7,734 bases of DNA, taken from assembly GCA_030604165.1 (NCBI GenBank), contig JAUVWK010000119.1:1-7734 (forward strand), given 5' to 3'. This DNA comes from Alphaproteobacteria bacterium. GTDB lineage: Bacteria > Pseudomonadota > Alphaproteobacteria > UBA828. Positions 1 through 7,697 of the stretch are shown piece by piece. The notes beneath the pieces are model-generated. The model saw only the letters and a program-made list of their open reading frames with translations. It was not told the DNA's origin and did not search any database. A program made the translations under genes and the position numbers. The first letter of the stretch is position 1. Every line of letters begins with the position of its first letter.

Positions 1-536
1 AGGCCGCGACCAAGGGCGTCGCGGTCAACCCGGCGTCCCACACCAACCATCTGGTGCTGGGCTGGGTCTATCTTGCCAAAGGGCAGCCCGATCAGGCGGT
101 CGATGCCATGAAGCGGGCCGTCGAGCTCAATGCCAATGACGCCGACAGTTACGTCTTTCTGGCTAACGCAACCGCCTTCGCCGGCGACGGCGACCAAGCC
201 ATCGCTCTCATCGAGGAGGGCTTCCGCCTCAATCCCAACCCCAACAATTGGTATTTCTCCTCGCTCGGCTTCACCTATTTCAGCGCCCGTCGCTACGAGG
301 ACGCGGTCGCCACGCTCGGCAAGGTCGAGAAGGTGCCCATGATGTCGAACCGCTGGCTCGCCGCCTCCCTCAGCTATCTCGGGCGCGAGGCGGAGGCGAA
401 AGTCGCGGCCAAGGCCTATCTCGAGCGCTATCCCGACTTCAAGCTCTCAGAGCACCTCAAGACGACCTATTTCAAACACGCGCGCGACCGCGAGCACTAC
501 GCCGAGGGCCTCCGCAAGGCCGGCATGCCGGAGTAG
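1..536 (+). CDS. TPR-repeat protein, C-terminal part (5' end outside window)
   Basis: The frame is open from the first full codon at position 3 and ends at TAG 534-536, giving the last 177 residues of a longer protein. A GTG at 54 is in frame, but coding continues upstream of it, so it is not taken as the start. The visible part is helical with tetratricopeptide repeats: small and aromatic residues recur at TPR spacing (LGWVYLAKGQPDQAVDAM, then AVELNANDADSYVFLAN), and repeats end in NPN or YPD turns. The tail, ending in HYAEGLRKAGMPE, resembles the end of alphaproteobacterial class III adenylate/guanylate cyclases that carry C-terminal TPRs (a family similarity recalled, not searched). The cyclase domain, if present, lies off the left edge, so that identity is an inference; a stand-alone TPR protein is the alternative. 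The gene converges on acnA with 43 nt between the stop codons. Confidence 0.8.
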   Translation, partial: AATKGVAVNPASHTNHLVLGWVYLAKGQPDQAVDAMKRAVELNANDADSYVFLANATAFAGDGDQAIALIEEGFRLNPNPNNWYFSSLGFTYFSARRYEDAVATLGKVEKVPMMSNRWLAASLSYLGREAEAKVAAKAYLERYPDFKLSEHLKTTYFKHARDREHYAEGLRKAGMPE

Positions 537-544
537 ACGGCGCC

Positions 545-579
545 GCTAGCGCGGGTGCCGTCCACACTTGGAAAACGCG

Positions 580-584
<5 letters not shown>
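545..584. terminator. Inverted repeat between convergent genes, possible terminator
   Basis: GCTAGCGCG at 545-553 is the exact reverse complement of CGCGCTAGC at 576-584, a 9-bp stem with a 22-nt loop. It lies between the convergent TPR gene and acnA, and its right arm covers the acnA stop codon (580-582). No T-run follows the stem on either strand (the only AAAA/TTTT is inside the loop), so it is not a textbook intrinsic terminator. Position and symmetry suggest a transcript-end structure serving one or both genes. Confidence 0.35.
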
Positions 585-3276
<2,692 letters not shown>

Positions 3277-3283
3277 GGCGGTG

Positions 3284-3290
3284 CCTCCCT
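3284..3290 (-). promoter_or_regulatory. Ribosome binding site of acnA
   Basis: On the - strand AGGGAGG is followed by 7 nt (CACCGCC) and then GTG at 3276. The strong match and spacing fix the non-ATG start of aconitase. Confidence 0.8.
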
Positions 3291-3467
3291 GAACGCCCGG
3301 CGCAGATCGCCCCGGACACGTAACATGAATGAGATATATGCATGGCGCCGACGTGCAAGACGCCGGCGGCCGGATATTAAAGCATTATCCACGCGCGCGG
3401 AATCGCCCCGGCCCGAATCTCGTGCGCTGGCCCGTGCACCAAAAGACGCAATAACCCGGCGCCGTCG
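3291..3467 (-). promoter_or_regulatory. acnA upstream region, probable promoter
   Basis: This gap between the hydrolase stop and the acnA ribosome binding site contains no convincing gene. It has local A/T-rich patches in a GC-rich setting. Read on the - strand these include the -10-like hexamers GATAAT (3384-3389) and TTTAAT (3376-3381), and an ATATAT tract near 3334-3339. None has a good -35 at the right distance, so the exact promoter cannot be placed. No FNR box of the TTGAT-N4-ATCAA type occurs here. The segment also holds one copy of a short intergenic repeat (3395-3415). Confidence 0.3.
3395..3415. repeat. Short intergenic repeat, copy 1
   Basis: The 21 nt here, beginning GCGCGGAATCGC and ending CCGGCCCG, match 6597-6617 at 20 of 21 positions (C versus A at the thirteenth). 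Weaker similarity continues into a CGTGC motif just downstream in both copies. Both copies lie in non-coding DNA 3' of a gene. It may be a small dispersed repeat of this genome or a shared transcript-end element. Confidence 0.5.
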
Positions 3468-4337
3468 TCAGGCTTCGGGCAGCGCCTCGACGAAGCGTTT
3501 CATCGCCGCCAACACCGCGTCGCGCGCCTCGGCATGGGGCGTGTGGCCGCAATCGGGAATAAGCAGCGTCTCCACCGGGCCGGAGACGCCGGCGGCGATA
3601 TGCTCGAGCTGGGCCGGCGTGCCATAGGCGTCGTCCGCGCCCTGGATCGCCAACACCGGCGCCTGAATCGCGGGGAGGCGGTCTTTCATATGCCATTCTC
3701 GGAAGGCCGCCGTCAGCCAGACGTTTGACCAAGCGCGGAACATGCGCTCGGTATTGTCGCCGTGGTACCGGGTGAGTTTCGCCCTCAGATTACCGCTGTC
3801 ATAGGCCGCGACGGCGGCCTGTACGCCCGCGATGGAGGCGTCTTCGACGAGTATGTGGGCGGCTTCGGTGATAACGCCCAAGGTTCGCTCGGGGAAGGCG
3901 GCGGCGAACAGAAGGGCGATCGAGCCGCCGTCGCTGTGCCCGACGAGAATCGCCTGCTCGAGACCGAACGCGTCTAGTATCCGAGGCAAGGTCTGCGTGG
4001 CTTCGTGCTCGAGATAGTCGGTGGGATGCGGCCCGTCGAGGGCCTCCGAGCCGCCGTAGCCGCGGCGTTCGTAGACCATCACATTGCAATCGGTGCGCCG
4101 TGCCAGGTGCTCGGGAAAGTCGCGCCAGAGCGCGATGCAGCCGAGCCCTTCATGCAGGAACACCAGCGTCGGCGCTTCGTGCGGGGCGAAACCATAGGCG
4201 ACGGCGCGCAGGCGATGTCCGCCCGCCCGGATCTCCAAGACGGGCGAATCGTGCAGCGACGACTCTCGGGCTTTCCGATCCGCCTTACGCGGCAGCACGG
4301 GCTCGTTGCCATGCCTGAATTTCGGCCACAAACGCAT
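3468..4337 (-). CDS. Alpha/beta hydrolase fold protein
   Basis: The 289-residue protein is a cytoplasmic-type alpha/beta hydrolase; no signal peptide is visible. From the chosen start, the nucleophile is Ser135 in the elbow GHSDGGS, the acid is probably Asp236 in QGADDAYG, and the base is His265 in DCGHTPH. The oxyanion-hole loop is HEGLG near 62-66, and YERRGYGGSE follows the next strand. These features indicate an esterase or C-C bond hydrolase, but the substrate cannot be read from sequence. The frame is open back to an ATG at 4403. I prefer ATG 4337 because GGCGGA lies 6 nt upstream and because a candidate promoter (4407-4436) would start transcription close to 4400, leaving the upstream ATG without a leader. 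The first 30 residues are basic and outside the fold. The gene is divergent from ccmA and is followed by acnA on the same strand. Confidence 0.9.
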   Translation of the reverse strand: MRLWPKFRHGNEPVLPRKADRKARESSLHDSPVLEIRAGGHRLRAVAYGFAPHEAPTLVFLHEGLGCIALWRDFPEHLARRTDCNVMVYERRGYGGSEALDGPHPTDYLEHEATQTLPRILDAFGLEQAILVGHSDGGSIALLFAAAFPERTLGVITEAAHILVEDASIAGVQAAVAAYDSGNLRAKLTRYHGDNTERMFRAWSNVWLTAAFREWHMKDRLPAIQAPVLAIQGADDAYGTPAQLEHIAAGVSGPVETLLIPDCGHTPHAEARDAVLAAMKRFVEALPEA

Positions 4338-4406
4338 GATGTTTCCGCCCAATGGCTTGCCGCGGGCGCGGGCGGTGGATACGGTATGCCCGGCCCGCAC
4401 CATGCC

Positions 4407-4436
4407 TTAATACGCGCGGGCCGCACGGCGTGTAAA
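4407..4436 (-). promoter_or_regulatory. Candidate sigma-70 promoter of the hydrolase gene
   Basis: On the - strand TTTACA (4436-4431; 5 of 6 to TTGACA) and TATTAA (4412-4407; 4 of 6 to TATAAT) are separated by 18 nt in the short divergent region. Transcription would begin near 4400, about 60 nt before ATG 4337. This supports the shorter hydrolase start over the ATG at 4403. Confidence 0.4.
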
Positions 4437-4449
4437 CGATAAGGTTGCC

Positions 4450-5151
4450 ATGACGGAGCTGGCGCAGGGCGCGCGCTTCGCGGCCGAAAATCTGGCCTGC
4501 ATACGCGGCGAAAGACCGGTCTTCTCGGGCCTCGATTTCACCCTCGAATCGGGTGGTGCCCTGCTTCTGCACGGCCCCAACGGGTCGGGGAAATCGAGCC
4601 TTTTGCGCATCCTGGCCGGATTTCTTCAGCCCGTCGACGGGCGCCTGACCTGGAACGGCGCGGCGCTCGGCGAGGCGCCGGAAGCCCACCGCGAACGGCT
4701 GCATTACGTCGGCCATCTGGACGCGGTCAAGCCCACGCTCACGGTGGCGGAGAACCTGCGCTTTTGGGCCCGCTCGCGCGGCCACCCGCAAGCGGCGGAC
4801 GACGCGCTGGCGCGCCTCGGGCTCGACGCTTTGGCCGACGTGCCGGGACGGTTTCTCTCCGCCGGGCAGCGCCGCCGGGCGGCGCTGGCGCGCCTTTTCG
4901 CCACCCCGGCCCCGCTCTGGCTGCTGGACGAGCCGACCGTCACCCTCGACGCCGAGGCGACCGCGCGGCTGGAAGGCATCGTCCGGGCGCACCGGGCGGC
5001 GGGCGGCATGGTGGTGGTCGCGACCCACACCGAAATCGGCCTTGAGGAGGCGACACGCATCGACATGGGCGAGCACAGCGTGTCGGTCGAGGCGGCGGTT
5101 GGCGCGTCGGCGGACGACAGCCCCGGCGACGCGGACGACGAGCCATGGTGA
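4450..5151 (+). CDS. ccmA: Haem ABC exporter ATP-binding protein CcmA
   Basis: The 233-residue protein is the ATPase of the CcmAB transporter of System I cytochrome c maturation, which powers release of haem-loaded CcmE. Visible motifs are Walker A GPNGSGKSS (42-50), signature LSAGQRRRAALARL (from 136), Walker B LWLLDEP (156-162) with catalytic Glu161, and the H-loop His193 in VVVATHTE. YVGHLDAVKPTLTVAENL at the Q-loop position is typical of CcmA, which has GHLDAVKP where other ABC proteins have a Q-loop. The ATG start is preceded by AAGG with a 5-nt spacer. After about residue 207 comes an acidic tail (ADDSPGDADDEPW) beyond the usual CcmA end. The gene is first in the operon and its end overlaps ccmB by 7 nt (ATGGTGA). 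A weak promoter candidate is TTGCCG (4357-4362), 17 nt, TACGGT (4380-4385); no FNR box is present upstream. Confidence 0.96.
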   Translation: MTELAQGARFAAENLACIRGERPVFSGLDFTLESGGALLLHGPNGSGKSSLLRILAGFLQPVDGRLTWNGAALGEAPEAHRERLHYVGHLDAVKPTLTVAENLRFWARSRGHPQAADDALARLGLDALADVPGRFLSAGQRRRAALARLFATPAPLWLLDEPTVTLDAEATARLEGIVRAHRAAGGMVVVATHTEIGLEEATRIDMGEHSVSVEAAVGASADDSPGDADDEPW

Positions 5152-5813
5152 GAGCCTTCCTCGGCATCCTCGGGCGCGACCTCAAGCTTGCAGTACGGGG
5201 CGGCATCGGCAGCCTGGTCGCCGTGGTTTTTTTCGTCATCGCCGCGTCGCTTTTCCCGCTCGGTGTTGGGCCGGAGCTCAACCTGCTCGCCCGCATCGCG
5301 CCCGGCGTGATCTGGGTGTGCGCCCTGTTCGCCACCATGCTCTCGCTCGATCGGCTATTTCAGGAGGATTACGAGGATGGCAATCTCGAGCTGCTGGCAC
5401 TCGGGCCCCTGCCGCTCGAGCTCGTGGTGCTCGCCAAGGTCTTGGCCTATTGGCTAACCACCGGCCTGCCCTTGATCATCGCGGCGCCGATCCTGGCGGT
5501 GCTCCTCAACATGAGCCTGTCTGGCTTTACCATCCTCCTGGTCTCGCTGCTGTTGGGCACGCCGATTCTGAGCCTCATCGGCTCGGTGGGCGCGGCCCTG
5601 ACGGTTGGCTTGCGCCGGGGCGGTGTGCTGATTTCGCTCTTGGTCTTGCCGCTCTATGTGCCAATTCTTATTTTTGGGGTTGGCGCGGTGGATGGAGCCA
5701 TCGTCGGCTTGAGCGTGCGGGCCTATCTGTTCGTTCTGGCCGGGGGGCTATTGGGAGCGCTCGTGCTGGCGCCCGTTGCAAGCGCGGCCGCCCTGCGCAT
5801 GGCGCTCGAGTAA
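5145..5813 (+). CDS. ccmB: Haem exporter permease CcmB
   Basis: The 222-residue, very hydrophobic protein has about six membrane helices (roughly 22-40, 48-68, 92-117, 122-148, 158-180 and 190-213) and is the inner-membrane permease partner of CcmA. The family block ALFATMLSLDRLFQEDYEDG followed by LELLALGPLPLELVVLAK (near 60-98) is clear, as is VLPLYVPILIFG in the fifth helix. The length is usual for CcmB. The start codon overlaps the last codons and stop of ccmA (ATGGTGA), and only a poor ribosome binding site precedes it, so translation is probably coupled to ccmA. The gene is followed by ccmC after 19 nt. The frame is intact. Confidence 0.96.
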   Translation: MVRAFLGILGRDLKLAVRGGIGSLVAVVFFVIAASLFPLGVGPELNLLARIAPGVIWVCALFATMLSLDRLFQEDYEDGNLELLALGPLPLELVVLAKVLAYWLTTGLPLIIAAPILAVLLNMSLSGFTILLVSLLLGTPILSLIGSVGAALTVGLRRGGVLISLLVLPLYVPILIFGVGAVDGAIVGLSVRAYLFVLAGGLLGALVLAPVASAAALRMALE

Positions 5814-5823
5814 AGAGCGAAAC

Positions 5824-5827
5824 GGAG
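5824..5827 (+). promoter_or_regulatory. Ribosome binding site fixing the ccmC start
   Basis: GGAG with a 5-nt spacer (CCGGT) precedes ATG 5833. The same frame is open upstream into the 3' end of ccmB, but an internal start there would lack a comparable site, so 5833 is preferred. Confidence 0.65.
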
Positions 5828-5832
5828 CCGGT

Positions 5833-6582
5833 ATGGCGAGGCGAGCGAAAGCAAGGGCAAGCATCCACTTTTTCGCCAATCCGGGGCGCTTTCTCCGCGC
5901 GGCGCGCATCGCCTACCCGTGGTGCGCGGGCGTCGCCGGGGTTTGTATCGCCGCCGGGCTCGTGCTCGGTCTCTATTTGGTGCCGGCCGATTACCGCCAG
6001 GGCGACGCTTACAGAATCATGTTCGTCCACGTGCCGTCGGCCTGGATGGCGATGTTCATCTATGTCGGCATGGCGGTCGCCAGTGCCGCGGGCTTCATTT
6101 GGCGGCACCCTCTGGCCGACGTGGTGGCGAAGGCAAGCGCGCCCGTCGGCGCGGCCTTCACTTTTATCGCGTTGCTCAGCGGCTCGCTCTGGGGCCAGCC
6201 GATGTGGGGCACTTGGTGGGTGTGGGATGCGCGCCTCACCTCGATGCTGGTGCTATTTTTCCTCTATCTCGGCTATATCGCGCTCCAGAACGCCTTTGAA
6301 GACCCCACCAAGGGCGCTCGCGCGGGGGCGATTCTCGCCCTGGTGGGCGTCATCAACATTCCCATCGTGAAATTTTCCGTCGACTGGTGGAACACCCTGC
6401 ATCAGCCGGCGACGATATCGAAAGTCGACACGCCCTCCATGCACGCTTCCATGATCGCGCCGTTGCTGCTGATGGTGGTCGGGTTCACGGCCTATTACTT
6501 CATGGTTCTGATTTTGCGCGTGCGCGGCGAAATCGCGGCGCGGCGCATCCGCAACCTGCGGCTCGCTCAAGCCGGGCACTAG
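5833..6582 (+). CDS. ccmC: Haem-handling cytochrome c maturation protein CcmC
   Basis: The 249-residue, six-helix inner-membrane protein belongs to the haem-handling superfamily that presents haem to the chaperone CcmE in the periplasm. The tryptophan-rich signature WGTWWVWDARLTS lies at 125-137. The two conserved haem-ligand histidines are present as His66 in FVHVPSAW and His204 in SMHASM. KFSVDWWNTLHQP near 180-192 is also characteristic. The start at ATG 5833 is set by GGAG 5 nt upstream and gives the expected N-terminus, with a short basic stretch and HFFANPGRF before the first helix. It is the last gene of the visible operon. The small ccmD that often follows ccmC is absent, because a regulator gene converges only 74 nt further on. 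Confidence 0.97.
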   Translation: MARRAKARASIHFFANPGRFLRAARIAYPWCAGVAGVCIAAGLVLGLYLVPADYRQGDAYRIMFVHVPSAWMAMFIYVGMAVASAAGFIWRHPLADVVAKASAPVGAAFTFIALLSGSLWGQPMWGTWWVWDARLTSMLVLFFLYLGYIALQNAFEDPTKGARAGAILALVGVINIPIVKFSVDWWNTLHQPATISKVDTPSMHASMIAPLLLMVVGFTAYYFMVLILRVRGEIAARRIRNLRLAQAGH

Positions 6583-6596
6583 AACTTTTCCCGCTG

Positions 6597-6617
6597 GCGC
6601 GGAATCGCACCGGCCCG
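6597..6617. repeat. Short intergenic repeat, copy 2
   Basis: This is the second copy of the 21-nt sequence at 3395-3415, with one mismatch. It lies 15 nt after the ccmC stop. Here the start of the repeat forms one arm of an inverted repeat (see 6598-6642), which the first copy lacks. Confidence 0.5.
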
Positions 6618-6642
6618 CTCCCGTGCAAACGTGAATTCCGCG
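6598..6642. terminator. Stem-loop between convergent ccmC and regulator, possible terminator
   Basis: CGCGGAAT (6598-6605) pairs exactly with ATTCCGCG (6635-6642). Inside the loop GCAC (6607-6610) can pair with GTGC (6623-6626). A small CCGGT/ACCGG hairpin follows at 6651-6665, across the regulator stop. All lie in or at the edge of the 74-nt gap between two convergent genes, where a bidirectional terminator is expected. There is no good T-run after the stems, so the call rests on position and symmetry. Confidence 0.35.
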
Positions 6643-6656
6643 GCCCCGGCCCGGTT

Positions 6657-7388
6657 TCAGACCGGCTCGTCGATACCGACGATTTCGTACAGCTGGTCCA
6701 GGTGCGGCACGTCCACGTGGCGGCCGTGAAAGATCGCGATGCCGTCGTCCTCAAGCTCTTTGATGGTTCGCGTCACGGTTTCGGCACGCGCACCGACCAA
6801 GGCGGCGATGTCTTGGCGCGCCAGCGGCAAATTGAACTCCACGCTATCGTCCGGGCCGCGCACGCCGAAGCGATCTCTGAGAATAAGCAGCAACGACACC
6901 AGGCGGACGCGGATCGGCACCTGATGAGCGCGCAACAGCAGCCCATCGGAGGGCCCGGGGTCGCGCGCGAGCGTGCGCAGAAAGCGCCTCACCAGCGCGG
7001 GGCTCCCGTCGAGCAGGCGGCGCATGGTTCGGCTCGGAACCAAGCACACTTGGCAATCCGTCAACGCCCGCGCGGTGGCGGCGTGCCGGTCCTCGGCGAA
7101 ATAGCTGCGATAGCCGATAAGCTCGGCCGGCCCGACCAATCCGAACGCGGTCTCGTTGCCAAAGGCGTCGATCCGCCAAAGCAAGACATAGCCGCCCGAC
7201 ACGCAATAGATGCCTTGCGGCTCGTCATCCTGATTGAAGATCGTTCCGCCGCGCCGGTGCGACCGCGTTCGCCGCGTCGTGTTGAGGAGCTCGACTTCGG
7301 AGGTCTCCAGCTCGCTCCACTCGATATGCGCGCCGAACCGGCATTCGTCACACTTGGTCAACTGACGCGACGTCAACGATTCATCCAA
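6657..7388 (-). CDS. FNR-like Crp/Fnr family transcriptional regulator
   Basis: The 243-residue protein has an N-terminal cyclic-nucleotide-binding-like beta-roll (about 35-125), a dimer helix (about 127-157) and a C-terminal winged helix-turn-helix (about 185-232). The recognition helix carries E203-T-V-T206-R207, close to the E-T-I-S-R of E. coli FNR that reads TTGAT half-sites. From memory of E. coli FNR, Cys13 and Cys16 (CDEC) align with its Fe-S ligands Cys20 and Cys23, and Cys115 in CQVCLVP aligns with Cys122. The position of Cys29 is Ile22, next to His21, and an extra Cys112 is present. An oxygen-sensing Fe-S role is therefore plausible but not certain. The start is TTG 7388, because AAGGAGG lies 6 nt upstream; a GTG at 7433 in the same frame is poorly spaced from any ribosome binding site. 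A perfect FNR-type box lies about 110 nt upstream, suggesting self-regulation. Cytochrome c assembly genes are next door. Confidence 0.92.
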   Translation of the reverse strand: MDESLTSRQLTKCDECRFGAHIEWSELETSEVELLNTTRRTRSHRRGGTIFNQDDEPQGIYCVSGGYVLLWRIDAFGNETAFGLVGPAELIGYRSYFAEDRHAATARALTDCQVCLVPSRTMRRLLDGSPALVRRFLRTLARDPGPSDGLLLRAHQVPIRVRLVSLLLILRDRFGVRGPDDSVEFNLPLARQDIAALVGARAETVTRTIKELEDDGIAIFHGRHVDVPHLDQLYEIVGIDEPV

Positions 7389-7394
7389 GACTTT

Positions 7395-7401
7395 CCTCCT
7401 T
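7395..7401 (-). promoter_or_regulatory. Ribosome binding site supporting a TTG start
   Basis: On the - strand AAGGAGG is followed by 6 nt (AAAGTC) and TTG at 7388. It is the strongest ribosome binding site in the window. It would lie inside the coding region if the GTG at 7433 were the start, so it argues for the shorter regulator. Confidence 0.75.
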
Positions 7402-7489
7402 GGCTGCGCACCACCGCATTGGTCCGCAGACACCAGCCTTCGCCGGAACTCGAATTGCCGGCAAGGTGCAAGCGGTTACTCGGTACGGC

Positions 7490-7505
7490 CTTGATCTAGA
7501 TCAAG
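7490..7505. promoter_or_regulatory. FNR-type operator (anaerobox), perfect palindrome
   Basis: CTTGATCTAGATCAAG is a perfect 16-nt palindrome containing TTGAT-N4-ATCAA, the consensus site for FNR, FixK and Anr-type proteins. It is the only such site in the window. Its centre (7497.5) is about 109 nt upstream of the TTG start of the FNR-like regulator, whose recognition helix fits this half-site. It could serve autoregulation, an unseen gene to the right, or both. Confidence 0.85.
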
Positions 7506-7534
7506 TTGAATACCCATTGAAGTCAAGAAATATC

Positions 7535-7548
7535 GCGAGGTACCTCGC
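7535..7548. promoter_or_regulatory. Perfect 14-nt palindrome, possible operator
   Basis: GCGAGGTACCTCGC is exactly self-complementary, and its centre lies 44 nt from that of the FNR box. The half-site differs from TTGAT, so a different dimeric protein would be expected to bind. A function is inferred only from symmetry and place; a short RNA hairpin is unlikely because there is no loop. Confidence 0.4.
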
Positions 7549-7697
7549 AAAGCCAGCAAAGAACCGCCAGGGCGAAATTACAGAAACATATTAGATATGC
7601 GCGAGGCCTTTTTCTTGGCGGCGACTGAGACATCATTATTGGTTGTGGCGTAACGATCGTGCCGTCGCGATAGTCACGGCCGATCGCGGGATCGCGC

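Noticed and set aside
4285..5076. - strand open frame (263 codons) opposite ccmA
   Set aside because: It is antisense to a complete CcmA with all ABC motifs and shows no domain of its own.
5470..5486. TTGATCATCG inside ccmB as a possible FNR half-site
   Set aside because: The second half-site is absent and the sequence is explained by conserved codons of the permease.
6387..7499. + strand open frame (370 codons) from within ccmC across the regulator
   Set aside because: It is antisense to the regulator for most of its length and overlaps ccmC in another frame. No motif or ribosome binding site supports it.
7400..7594. + strand frame of 64 codons in the intergenic region, with the string PAFAG
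   Set aside because: It covers the regulator ribosome binding site and the FNR box. PAFAG-type strings are common in false peptides read from intergenic repeats. No ribosome binding site or conserved feature.
7604..7616. AGGCCT followed by TTTTTC, looking like a terminator on the + strand
   Set aside because: The only stem available is the 6-nt AGGCCT itself, or a very distant pairing with CCTCGC at 7543, so no stable hairpin precedes the T-run.
7523..7636. - strand frame of 37 codons with a basic start and hydrophobic stretch, resembling a signal peptide or membrane peptide
   Set aside because: No ribosome binding site before either ATG, and it runs through the 14-nt palindrome in A/T-rich promoter-like DNA. 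Interesting only if conserved.
7597..7653. + strand frame of 18 codons after the FNR box (ATG to TAA), a possible leader peptide
   Set aside because: No ribosome binding site and no attenuator-like structure or repeated regulatory codons.
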